Positions 50,097 to 58,834 of a DNA stretch of 64,000 nt are shown piece after piece (the stretch's first letter is position 1; every line of letters starts with the position of its first letter). The position numbers were made by a program, and so were the translations under genes. This stretch comes from Vibrio owensii CAIM 1854 = LMG 25443. Its GTDB lineage: Bacteria; Pseudomonadota; Gammaproteobacteria; Enterobacterales; Vibrionaceae. The DNA lies in contig NZ_JPRD01000006.1 of the NCBI RefSeq assembly GCF_000817815.1, positions 62,001 to 126,000 of the forward strand, in the 5' to 3' direction. The notes below the pieces were generated by a model. That model saw only the letters and a program-made list of their open reading frames with translations, searched no databases and had not been told where the DNA came from.

Positions 50097-50480
50097 ATGT
50101 ACGTAGCTCTAAAACACATTCACTTAGTAACGATCGCATTGAGCGCGACGCTGCTATCGATCCGATTTGTATTGTTGATGATGGATTCTCCAAAGCGCAA
50201 CAATCGCTTCTTGAAAGTTATCCCACATATTGTTGATACGGCACTATTGTTGTCAGGTATCGGCCTAATTATGGTGACCGGCTTCATTCCATTTACGGAT
50301 GCTGCACCTTGGCTAACCAACAAGATCACTTGTGTGCTTGCGTACATCGCTCTTGGTTTCTTCGCTCTGAAAATGGCGAAAAACAAGTTGCTGAGAATTT
50401 TTGCCTTCTTTGGCGCTCTAGGCTGGTTAGTCATGGCCGCCAATATTGCAGTATCTAAAAATCCAAACCTATTTGGGTAA
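50097..50480 (+). CDS. SirB2 family membrane protein
   Basis: Small inner-membrane protein, 127 residues, with four hydrophobic helices. Position between prmC and sirB1 and the N-terminal KHIHLVTIALSATLLSIRF identify it as SirB2 (YchQ). Function is unclear; the old link to SirA regulation is weak. Confidence 0.88.
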   Translation: MYVALKHIHLVTIALSATLLSIRFVLLMMDSPKRNNRFLKVIPHIVDTALLLSGIGLIMVTGFIPFTDAAPWLTNKITCVLAYIALGFFALKMAKNKLLRIFAFFGALGWLVMAANIAVSKNPNLFG

Positions 50481-50485
50481 TCTTC

Positions 50486-51295
50486 ATGCTTGAGTTTTTT
50501 GACGAAGATTTTGACAACATGGCGTTGGTGGAAGGCGCGTTAGAGCTAAACCACTCCATCAATCCAGACACCAATGTCCATTGGGCAAAACTGGAACTAG
50601 AACGTCTTTATAAAGAAGCGGAAGCTACCTTGGTTCACGAGACGGATGAAGAACAACGTTTCGAATCGTTTCTGCGCTTATTCTTTTATGAGTGGGGCTT
50701 TAAAGGCGACGAGCAAGAGTATTTTATCTCTGACAACAGCTTCATCGACAAGGTGTTGGAGCGCAAAAAAGGCATTCCGGTCAGTCTTGGTGCCATCTTG
50801 CTTTACTTGGGCAATCGTCTTGGCTTCCCGATGAAAGGGGTGACATTCCCGACTCAGTTTTTGATCAAAGTGGATTGGATGCACAAAACACCAGACTACA
50901 TTAACCCGTTTAACGGTGAGTATGTCGGTGAGAAAATCCTCCAAGCTTGGTTGATTGGTCAAGAAGGCCCGCTGGCAACATTAAAGCCAGAACACTTTGA
51001 AGAAGCGGACAACCCGACTGTGATTGGTCGTTGGTTGGCGTTGATTAAGAGCGCCATGCTACGTGAAGAGCGTTACACATTGGCGCTGCGCTGTACCAAT
51101 CTTGCGTTGACGTTTGTACCTGATGACCCATACGAGATTCGTGACCGTGGTTTTATCTTCCAGCAGTTGGATTGCCATCAGGTAGCCGTGTCTGATTTTC
51201 AGTACTTTATTGACCAATGCCCAGACGATCCGGCATCAGAGCTACTAAAATCACAAGTTAACGCCATGAGCGAAAAGCACGTTACGCTTCACTAA
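50486..51295 (+). CDS. SirB1 family protein
   Basis: Cytoplasmic protein of 269 residues (YchA/SirB1). The N-terminal half is transglutaminase-like (RKKGIPVSLGAILLYLGNRLG near 92-112; parts shown), and the C-terminal 90 residues are TPR-like helices. Starts 5 bp after sirB2. Function is not established. Confidence 0.88.
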   Translation: MLEFFDEDFDNMALVEGALELNHSINPDTNVHWAKLELERLYKEAEATLVHETDEEQRFESFLRLFFYEWGFKGDEQEYFISDNSFIDKVLERKKGIPVSLGAILLYLGNRLGFPMKGVTFPTQFLIKVDWMHKTPDYINPFNGEYVGEKILQAWLIGQEGPLATLKPEHFEEADNPTVIGRWLALIKSAMLREERYTLALRCTNLALTFVPDDPYEIRDRGFIFQQLDCHQVAVSDFQYFIDQCPDDPASELLKSQVNAMSEKHVTLH

Positions 51296-51312
51296 TTTTA
51301 TCGGCATGCTGA

Positions 51313-52200
<888 letters not shown>

Positions 52201-52224
52201 TCGGTTGTTGTGAATGTTTAAATG

Positions 52225-52256
52225 AAATGGTCAGCCTGTGTGCTGGCCATTTTTGT
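52225..52256 (+). terminator. Terminator after kdsA
   Basis: Stem AAATGGTCAGC/GCTGGCCATTT (one T-G pair), 6-nt loop, T-run. The remaining 250 bp to nutA hold its promoter; I see no other gene there. Confidence 0.88.
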
Positions 52257-52507
52257 ATCGACACATTGATTCTGTCTCACTATCCTTTTCTCGCTTCTCG
52301 CTTACACCACCTTGATTATGTCTATAATTTGCTTAGATTTGCGGCGAATTGGTTTGCTATGAGTAAAGTGCGTCGCAGAAACATGAAATCAATACCTTAG
52401 TGATTTACACTAGCGCCAAGTTTGCGCGTTTTAGCACAATGAGAACCCTGTTTCTTGGTTGCTGAGCGTGTAATGCAGTGGACCCCAGACGATAAAAAGG
52501 TAAAACA

Positions 52508-54169
52508 ATGAAGCAACGCCTGATTGTAAAAACCGCTTTGAGCGCAGCTATCTTGGCAACTCTTGCCGGATGTGCCACGCAACCAGCACACGAATGGAAT
52601 GAAGACACAACTTACAAACTGACAGTACTGCACACCAATGACCACCACGGTCGTTTTTGGCAAAACAAGTACGGTGAGTACGGCATGGCGGCACGTAAGA
52701 CGCTGATTGATGAACTGCGTGCAGAGATTCAAGCCGAAGGCGGTAGCGTGCTTCTACTATCAGGTGGTGATATCAACACTGGTGTTCCTGAGTCTGACTT
52801 ACAAGATGCTGAGCCTGACTTCAAAGGCATGAGTAAGATTGGTTACGACGCAATGGCGCTGGGTAACCACGAATTCGATAACCCACTGGAAGTGTTGTTC
52901 AAACAGCAAGAGTGGGCAAACTTCCCGATGCTGTCTGCCAACATTTACGACAAAGAAACCGGCGAGCGATTGTTCCAACCTTATGCCATGTTCAACAAGC
53001 AAGGCATCAAGATTGCCGTGATTGGCCTTACGACAGAAGACACGGCAAAACTGGGTAACCCAGAATACATCGGCGAGGTTGATTTCCGCGACCCGAAAGA
53101 AGAAGCGAAAAAGCTGATTGCTGAACTAAAGCAAACTGAAAAGCCAGATCTTATCTTCGCAGTGACACACATGGGTCACTACGAAAACGGCAACCGTGGT
53201 GTGAATGCTCCCGGTGACGTAGCCTTGGCTCGCTACCTAAATGAAGGTGATTTGGACATGATTGTGGGTGGTCACTCACAAGAGCCAGTTTGTATGGAAG
53301 GCCCTAACGTCATTAAGAAGAACTTTAAGCCGGGTGACGAATGTAAGCCAGATGAGCAAAACGGTACTTACATTGTGCAAGCGTACGAGTGGGGTAAGTA
53401 CGTTGGTCGTGCTGATTACGAGTTCCGCAACGGCGAACTGTCGATGGTGAGCTACGATCTGATTCCGGTTAACTTGAAGAAGAAAATCAAAGTGAACGGC
53501 GAGTCTCAACGTGTATTGGTTCAAGATGAAATCGCACAAGACTCAGCAATGTTGGATTTCCTTCGCCCTTACCAAGAAAAAGGTCAGGGCCAGTTGAATG
53601 TGAAAATTGCCGAATCTAACGGCAAACTGGAAGGTGACCGCAACGTCGTTCGTTTCCAGCAAACTAACCTTGGTCGTTTGATTGCAACAGCCCACATGGA
53701 GCGCGCTAAGGCGGACTTTGCTGTGATGAACTCGGGCGGTGTTCGTGATTCGATTGAAGCGGGCGACATCACCTACAAAGACGTGCTGACGGTTCAGCCA
53801 TTTGGCAACATGGTGTCTTACGTCGATATGTCGGGTAAAGAAGTGCTCGATTACTTAAACGTCGTGGCGACAAAGCCAGTTGATTCAGGTGCTTACGCTC
53901 AGTTTGCTGGCATTACCATGACAGTTGAAAATGGCAAAGTATCGAATGTTTTCATCGGTGAAAAACAGCTTCGCCTAGACGGTCAATACCGCTTCACCGT
54001 ACCAAGCTACAATGCGTCAGGTGGTGATGGTTACCCGAAAGTGAATACTCATCCGGGTTACGTCAACACGGGCTTTACGGATGCTGAAGTACTGAAAGAG
54101 TTCTTGGAATCACACAGTCCAATTGATGTAAATGAGTACGCGCCTTCTGGTGACATCGTTTACAAGTAA
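52508..54169 (+). CDS. nutA: Lipoprotein 5'-nucleotidase / UDP-sugar hydrolase NutA
   Basis: UshA-type nucleotidase of 553 residues, anchored as a lipoprotein at Cys22 (LATLAGC), unlike soluble periplasmic E. coli UshA; this matches the surface 5'-nucleotidase NutA of V. parahaemolyticus. Metal motifs are HTNDHHGRF near 41-49, GGDINTG near 86, GNHEFD near 117 and GGHSQEP near 256. The C-terminal domain has the substrate motif NSGGVRDSIE and a stacking YNASGGDGYP near 498-507. AAAAGG 7 bp before the ATG is its ribosome site. It feeds nucleosides and phosphate to the cell. Confidence 0.94.
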   Translation: MKQRLIVKTALSAAILATLAGCATQPAHEWNEDTTYKLTVLHTNDHHGRFWQNKYGEYGMAARKTLIDELRAEIQAEGGSVLLLSGGDINTGVPESDLQDAEPDFKGMSKIGYDAMALGNHEFDNPLEVLFKQQEWANFPMLSANIYDKETGERLFQPYAMFNKQGIKIAVIGLTTEDTAKLGNPEYIGEVDFRDPKEEAKKLIAELKQTEKPDLIFAVTHMGHYENGNRGVNAPGDVALARYLNEGDLDMIVGGHSQEPVCMEGPNVIKKNFKPGDECKPDEQNGTYIVQAYEWGKYVGRADYEFRNGELSMVSYDLIPVNLKKKIKVNGESQRVLVQDEIAQDSAMLDFLRPYQEKGQGQLNVKIAESNGKLEGDRNVVRFQQTNLGRLIATAHMERAKADFAVMNSGGVRDSIEAGDITYKDVLTVQPFGNMVSYVDMSGKEVLDYLNVVATKPVDSGAYAQFAGITMTVENGKVSNVFIGEKQLRLDGQYRFTVPSYNASGGDGYPKVNTHPGYVNTGFTDAEVLKEFLESHSPIDVNEYAPSGDIVYK

Positions 54170-54206
54170 AAAGCGATTGACTCAAAGTCGCTGATACCAT
54201 TAACTT

Positions 54207-54240
54207 AAAGCGCTGCTCCTCACTAGGTGCAGCGTTTTTT
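54207..54240 (+). terminator. Terminator after nutA
   Basis: Stem CGCTGC/GCAGCG with inner CCT/AGG pairs, followed by six T. Confidence 0.88.
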
Positions 54241-54260
54241 GTTTTATAAGGAGAATCTTG

Positions 54261-54734
54261 ATGACTCCGGCCATTAATCTTGCGAAAAAGAAAAAAGTTA
54301 CACACACCATTCACCAATACGAGCACGATCCAAGAGCAGACAGCTATGGACTAGAAGCGGCTGAGGTATTGGGACAAGATCCAAAGAAAGTATTCAAAAC
54401 CTTGTTGTTTTGCTTGAACGGCGAGCCAAAGAACCTTGCGGTTGCGATTATCCCTGTTGATCAAAAGCTGAACCTAAAACTGGCGGCGAAAGCAGCGAAG
54501 GGCAAAAAGGCTGATATGGCCGATCCGGAAATCGCGCAAAAGACCACAGGGTATGTTGTTGGTGGGATTAGCCCACTGGGGCAGAAGAAAGCGCTGCCAA
54601 CTTTTTTGCACGAAAGCGCAACAGAGCAAAATACAATCTGTGTGAGTGCAGGTAAACGTGGTTTAGAAATCGAGTTAGCACCGAAAGATTTATTGAGCTT
54701 AACTCGCGGTCAGTTTGCCCCTCTTTGCCTCTAA
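54261..54734 (+). CDS. ybaK: Cys-tRNA(Pro)/Cys-tRNA(Cys) deacylase YbaK
   Basis: Trans-editing enzyme that hydrolyses Cys-tRNA(Pro) made by mistake by ProRS. 157 residues from the ATG at 54261, with the ribosome site AAGGAGA at 54248-54254. Conserved segments are DPKKVFKTL and GGISPLGQKK. It stands alone, convergent with rluF. Confidence 0.94.
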   Translation: MTPAINLAKKKKVTHTIHQYEHDPRADSYGLEAAEVLGQDPKKVFKTLLFCLNGEPKNLAVAIIPVDQKLNLKLAAKAAKGKKADMADPEIAQKTTGYVVGGISPLGQKKALPTFLHESATEQNTICVSAGKRGLEIELAPKDLLSLTRGQFAPLCL

Positions 54735-54747
54735 ATACATGACAAAT

Positions 54748-54777
54748 AAAAAGGACGCCCATGAGCGTCTTTTTTTG
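54748..54777. terminator. Bidirectional terminator between ybaK and rluF
   Basis: Stem GACGC/GCGTC extended by A/T pairs, T-runs on both strands. Confidence 0.87.
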
Positions 54778-54798
54778 ATCTTGCTAGTCAGTGAAGCG

Positions 54799-55953
54799 TT
54801 ACTTCTTCAGACTCAATGTACCACCAGTGCGTTTAGCTGGTTTGCTTGGCTTCGCGGCATTTGGATTCATGTAATGCTGCTTAGGCTTACTCGGTGATTG
54901 AGGTTTGTTTGCTGAGTGCGTATTGCTCGATGCATCTGGCTTACGGTGCGATTTACCATGCTCGCCTTGCGGTCTGCTGCGTTCACCTTGTGGTTTCGCT
55001 TTGTAATGTTCTTTTGCTGGACGTCCGCCCTCATCATCACGTTGACGACGCTGTTGGCCTTTCTTTGAATTCGGTGCATGACGGAATTCATCAGCATTGT
55101 TGCCACGGAAAGTACGTGTTTTCTGGTTGCGGCGCGCAGTTGAACCTTGGTTCTCTTCACGGCTATCGTACAGCTTCGCGTCGGTCGCTTTACGAATGTT
55201 GCGTCCTCTAGAGTCTGTTTTTGATGCTTCTTCTGTACCCACAGAGCCTTCACACATTGCTAGGATCTCTGCCACTTCGTCGTCACTTAGGTAACGCCAT
55301 TTACCGTTAGGAATGCCATCAAGTGAGATGTTCATGATTCGTACGCGACGCAGTTTGAAAACTTCGTAGCCTAGCGCTTCACACATACGACGGATCTGAC
55401 GGTTCAAACCTTGAGTCAGTACGATACGGAAAGAGAATTTGGTTTCTTTCTCTACTTTACAAGGCAGAGTTACTGTATCGAGGATCTTCACTCCGCTCGA
55501 CATCTGCTTAAGGAATTCACCAGTGATTGGCTTATCAACGCGTACTACGTATTCTTTCTCGTGGTTGTTACCAGCACGCAGAATCTTGTTAACGATGTCG
55601 CCATCGTTAGTAAGGAAGATCAAACCATCGGAAGGTTTATCCAGACGACCGATAGGGAAGATACGCTTTTTGTGGCCGATGAAATCAACGATGTTGCCCG
55701 GAATATCACGCTCAGTAGTACAAGTGATACCGGTTGGTTTGTTCAACGCGATATAAATTGGTTTTTCTTTCGCTGCAACAGGGTTACCATCAACACAAAC
55801 ATCATCGCCTGGCAGTACTTTTGTGCCCATCTCTGGTTGTTGACCATTAATAGTGACACGGCCTTGCTCGATAAGGCGGTCTGCTTCACGACGCGAGCAG
55901 AAGCCCGTTTCGCTGATGTATTTGTTTAAGCGTTTTGCGTTGTCTTGTGACAT
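54799..55953 (-). CDS. rluF: 23S rRNA pseudouridine synthase RluF with long basic tail
   Basis: Makes pseudouridine 2604 (and 2605) in 23S rRNA. An S4 RNA-binding domain (residues 7-55) precedes the catalytic domain with Asp105 in [11 protein letters not shown] and the late motif [15 protein letters not shown]. Catalysis ends near residue 240. The remaining 145 residues, rich in Lys, Arg, Gln, Asn and Ser, look disordered and make it about 95 residues longer than E. coli RluF (290). The tail probably adds RNA affinity; that is inference. Confidence 0.93.
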   Translation of the reverse strand: MSQDNAKRLNKYISETGFCSRREADRLIEQGRVTINGQQPEMGTKVLPGDDVCVDGNPVAAKEKPIYIALNKPTGITCTTERDIPGNIVDFIGHKKRIFPIGRLDKPSDGLIFLTNDGDIVNKILRAGNNHEKEYVVRVDKPITGEFLKQMSSGVKILDTVTLPCKVEKETKFSFRIVLTQGLNRQIRRMCEALGYEVFKLRRVRIMNISLDGIPNGKWRYLSDDEVAEILAMCEGSVGTEEASKTDSRGRNIRKATDAKLYDSREENQGSTARRNQKTRTFRGNNADEFRHAPNSKKGQQRRQRDDEGGRPAKEHYKAKPQGERSRPQGEHGKSHRKPDASSNTHSANKPQSPSKPKQHYMNPNAAKPSKPAKRTGGTLSLKK

Positions 55954-56057
55954 GTAAGTCTCCTAACGTTTCACAACGGCGGTTAATTGAAGTACCTGCT
56001 GCTAATTAAAAGCAGCAAGGTGAGATAAGGTCGGGCATTCTAGCATCGAGAATCCGG

Positions 56058-56639
56058 TTAGCCTAAACGTTTTTGATGACGTTCACGGGTCTCCATTTTC
56101 TTTTCAGCACTCTTTCTTAATAGAACGTACACAGCACCACTGCCTCCATGGAATCGTTGTGCACTGTGAACGCATTGCACTTCACGAATTTGTTGTAGCC
56201 AACTCGCGACAAAACTCTTCATTAATGCTGGTGGATTTGAACGTTCACCACGGCCATGCACAATGACGACCGTTCGGATGTCCATCTCAATACATTGTTT
56301 GAGGAATTTAATGACTTCGTCGCGCGCTTCTTTTAGCGTTTTACGGTGCAGATCAAGTCGAGCTTGAATCGGGTATTTACCAAGCCGCAGCTTGCGGTAT
56401 ACGCCATCTTGTACACCATCGCGTTTGAACTCGATAAAGTCATCGGGTTTGAGCATTTCTGCATGGTCAATCGATAAGTATTCTGGATCATCTTCCGTAA
56501 GCCAAATTGCAGCTTCGCGTTTCGCCAGTTGAGCATCCGTCACTTGGTGCACTTTTTTATGCTCGGCAGTGTCTTGGTCGATAGGTTTTACATCGCCCAT
56601 CATCTGTTGGAACAGATCAAAATCGTTGTCTTGAGACAT
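56058..56639 (-). CDS. smrA: Smr-domain endonuclease, SmrA type
   Basis: Smr/MutS2-like nuclease of 193 residues. The C-terminal Smr domain has LDLHRKTLKEA near 92 and VVIVHGRGE near 124, then FHGGSGAVYVLLRK. The stretch RDGVQDGVYRKLRLGKYP resembles E. coli SmrA (YdaL) more than SmrB, which decides the name. In E. coli, SmrB cleaves mRNA at collided ribosomes; whether SmrA acts similarly is not settled. A weak TGCTGCT/AGCAGCA hairpin at 55997-56017 separates it from rluF. Confidence 0.85.
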   Translation of the reverse strand: MSQDNDFDLFQQMMGDVKPIDQDTAEHKKVHQVTDAQLAKREAAIWLTEDDPEYLSIDHAEMLKPDDFIEFKRDGVQDGVYRKLRLGKYPIQARLDLHRKTLKEARDEVIKFLKQCIEMDIRTVVIVHGRGERSNPPALMKSFVASWLQQIREVQCVHSAQRFHGGSGAVYVLLRKSAEKKMETRERHQKRLG

Positions 56640-56710
56640 AACGGCAATCTCATAAAGAACAGGGTAGGAATAGTTAGATTATATCAACGAGTGGTGTACT
56701 GGGATCAAAT

Positions 56711-56744
56711 AAAAAACCGGAGCAGGCAGGTTACCAACTCCGGT
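56711..56744 (-). terminator. Terminator after the DUF3149 gene
   Basis: Stem ACCGGAG/CTCCGGT with a 14-nt loop and six T on the minus strand. Confidence 0.82.
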
Positions 56745-56772
56745 GCAAAGCGTTTCTAGAGCTAAGCGAGAT

Positions 56773-56913
56773 CTAGTGAGGAGATTTGTCGTTCATTATC
56801 TTGTAAATGAAGAAACCGCTGAAAAACAACATCAGTCCAATTGTCCCAAAGATTACTATCATTGACGATAGTCCCACCGCATTACCAAATAGGAGTTCAA
56901 GCCAAAAGTCCAT
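56773..56913 (-). CDS. Small DUF3149 membrane protein
   Basis: A 46-residue protein read directly from the minus strand: MDFWLELLFGNAVGLSS, a hydrophobic helix of about 22 residues (MIVIFGTIGLMLFFSGFF), and a polar tail ending NDKSPH. A perfect GGAGG ribosome site lies 6 bp before the ATG. The layout matches the DUF3149 family of tiny inner-membrane proteins with no known function. It has its own terminator and an FNR-like site about 67 bp upstream. Confidence 0.85.
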   Translation of the reverse strand: MDFWLELLFGNAVGLSSMIVIFGTIGLMLFFSGFFIYKIMNDKSPH

Positions 56914-56973
56914 ATGTTTCCTCCAAGATGTTCCCGACATGGACAACGTTAATAGGTGGTGTTTTTTTGCACA

Positions 56974-56987
56974 CTGATCTGGATCAA
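56974..56987. promoter_or_regulatory. FNR-like site upstream of the DUF3149 gene
   Basis: CTGAT-CTGG-ATCAA matches the FNR consensus TTGAT-N4-ATCAA at nine of ten positions. It could control the small membrane protein; a CRP site is less likely because the TGTGA halves are poor. Confidence 0.5.
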
Positions 56988-57105
56988 TTATGTTGCCAAG
57001 GTTAATAATCTGTATTTTATTGTGGGTTCTTAGTCACATTTCACGTGCTAGTGTTCAGTAAATCGTCAATCGAATTAAGACATTAGGTTTTTTTGTAAAA
57101 AGCGC

Positions 57106-57133
57106 TTGCGTCTCTCTAAAGAATCCGTAATAT
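57106..57133 (+). promoter_or_regulatory. Probable promoter of tRNA-Pro
   Basis: -35 TTGCGT (57106-57111), 16-bp spacer, -10 TAATAT (57128-57133), about 40 bp before the mature tRNA. Confidence 0.6.
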
Positions 57134-57173
57134 ACGCATCCGTTGACGGGGATAAGTCCTCAGTTAAACATCT

Positions 57174-57250
<77 letters not shown>

Positions 57251-57257
57251 CTTTTAG

Positions 57258-57288
57258 AAAAGCCGCAACAGAAATGTTGTGGCTTTTT
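57258..57288 (+). terminator. Terminator after tRNA-Pro
   Basis: 13-bp stem AAAAGCCGCAACA/TGTTGTGGCTTTT (one C-T mismatch at most) with loop GAAA and a T-run. Confidence 0.9.
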
Positions 57289-57302
57289 GCGTTTTACGGC
57301 TT

Positions 57303-57449
57303 TTCGAATCGAGAACGCTTCGCTTCGGGAACGGACTTCGTCCTTCGAGATGCGAGATAGGGAAAGCTACGCTCCGAGAATCGGGAGCGCTTCGCTTTGG
57401 GAATCGGGAGCGCTTCGCTTTGGGAATAAAGATAAAAGGTATCTTTATT
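57303..57449. repeat. Cluster of short GC-rich palindromic repeats
   Basis: Two perfect 23-bp tandem copies beginning GAATCGGGAGCGCTTCGC (57378-57400 and 57401-57423) follow three degenerate modules of similar length, starting near 57305, 57328 and 57351. Several modules hold mini-palindromes with a 3-nt centre: GGAC-TTC-GTCC, AGC-TAC-GCT and AGCG-CTT-CGCT. A perfect 10-bp inverted repeat AATAAAGATA/TATCTTTATT closes the cluster at 57425-57449. No ORF is supported here. It resembles a REP-type intergenic element. Confidence 0.7.
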
Positions 57450-57503
57450 AAGAAGGGGGGTGACGGGACTTGTTCCCGAATCCCGCATATAAAAAGCTAT
57501 TGA

Positions 57504-58376
57504 TTAGATATCGCAGTCTGCCTTACGTGTATTGCCAAGTGGTTCAATCGTAAAGCCGCGTTTTTCGAGCAAGTCAATCAGGTTGTCTTTACCGACCAAG
57601 TGCAAGCTGCCGACAACAATTGTGTATTGGCCTGACTTCTTCGGTAGCACGCTGCCAGAATCTAATTTCTCAGCCCAATCTCGGTTGCGGTCATACAAGA
57701 AAGCCTCGTTGAACTCATCGCTCGATTGTTCACTCATCGATGCTTCTTCTAATGTGCTGCCGTCACCGCTCTTCCAGCTGTCGATCAAGCATTGCACCAG
57801 TTTTTCACCGCCATCGTATTCTTCAATCGAAGAAAGCAGTAGCTCTTTACCACCATCTTTTTGTCCTGCGATTAAATCCAACTGAAACTGCACACTTTCC
57901 AAAGGCAGCACCGGCACTTGCTTTTTATCGGCTAGGTTAATCAAGTGCATGTCGACGCCTTGGTCGGATGCATAACCCAGTTTGTTTACCAACATCAATT
58001 GAATGGTTAAAGCTGCAGACCATGGCGGCGCATTGAGCAACTGTGCTTCTTGTAGGCCTAAGTCATTGGCTATCTCGGCAAGGTGTTTGCGCTGGGCTCT
58101 ATCTAAAACATCTTTGGCCAGAAAGTCGGTTTTTGGGTACGTCACGCCTTCGGTATTTCGAACATCGGCTTCGATGATTAAGCCATCACTGTTTTTGAGG
58201 AACTGAGTGACGGCTTTTGGCAGTGGATACATGGTTTTGTCACCCACATGGACGGAGCCAATAATCATGTATTCCATATCGCCTTTCTTTGCTAACCAAT
58301 GCTGGGGCTCGGCTTGAACTGAATAAGAAGTAAAAAAGACGATCAGAGATGACATTACGGACAAGAGTCGAAACAT
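57504..58376 (-). CDS. TraB/GumN family protein
   Basis: Probably periplasmic: residues 1-22 from the ATG at 58376 (MFRLLSVMSSL...) form a signal peptide, with AGGAGC just upstream as ribosome site. A start at 58436 would put 20 polar residues before the signal and is rejected. The 290-residue product has the TraB/GumN pattern: GSVHVGDKTMYPLP near the N-terminus and VGSLHLVGKDNLIDLLEKRGF near the C-terminus (parts shown). Related Tiki/TraB proteins are metalloproteases; activity here is not shown. Confidence 0.85.
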   Translation of the reverse strand: MFRLLSVMSSLIVFFTSYSVQAEPQHWLAKKGDMEYMIIGSVHVGDKTMYPLPKAVTQFLKNSDGLIIEADVRNTEGVTYPKTDFLAKDVLDRAQRKHLAEIANDLGLQEAQLLNAPPWSAALTIQLMLVNKLGYASDQGVDMHLINLADKKQVPVLPLESVQFQLDLIAGQKDGGKELLLSSIEEYDGGEKLVQCLIDSWKSGDGSTLEEASMSEQSSDEFNEAFLYDRNRDWAEKLDSGSVLPKKSGQYTIVVGSLHLVGKDNLIDLLEKRGFTIEPLGNTRKADCDI

Positions 58377-58447
58377 ATTTTGCTCCTCGAATTCAATATG
58401 CATCTTATCTATAACACGGTTCGGCAAAATCGTCATTTTTAAAAATA

Positions 58448-58608
58448 TTGACGAGTTTTAACGGCGGAGAAATGAGAGCTAATTCACGAAAGCGTTTCAA
58501 TTGAGTTTGTTGTTAATGGTTCACTTAATAACCAATAGTGATCAAAATCCTATAAAACCAGTCGAACCCCATCAATATTCGTGATTGAGATCGCAACAAA
58601 CTCGTCAA
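58448..58608. promoter_or_regulatory. Inverted pair of TTGACGAGTTT motifs upstream of chitobiase gene
   Basis: TTGACGAGTTT at 58448-58458 and its exact reverse complement AAACTCGTCAA at 58598-58608 face each other across 139 bp. A close relative, TTGACGAATTT, lies upstream of the porin gene at 61709. They are candidate binding sites for a shared regulator. Confidence 0.5.
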
Positions 58609-58684
58609 AAAAAGTTGGCCGTTTTTAACGTTTTAACTAAGTGATTGAAATTAATATGTTTATATTTTTCTGCTTGAAGCTGAA

Positions 58685-58700
58685 TTTGAGCTGGATCACT
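58685..58700. promoter_or_regulatory. CRP-like site upstream of chitobiase gene
   Basis: TTTGA-GCTGGA-TCACT matches the CRP core TGTGA-N6-TCACA at eight of ten positions, 135 bp before the start codon. A near-identical 16-mer lies upstream of the porin gene. Confidence 0.55.
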
Positions 58701-58834
58701 TCTTAGTTCCATTAATTTTACGCTTAGAAATAACTGCTTGTATGTTGAATGCAACTGTTAAGCGCCTCGCATTTAGGTGCTCACCATTTTTGATAAATGT
58801 CGTTTTGAACCACTGACTTTTTGGGGAAAGTAAG

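Noticed and set aside
52417..52437. PurR-like sequence GCGCCAAGTTTGCGCG upstream of nutA
   Set aside because: Only the right half fits the consensus; the left half matches at chance level.
57303..57449. Integron attC site or CRISPR array
   Set aside because: There is no attC core with R and L boxes or neighbouring cassette, and the repeats are directly abutting without spacers.
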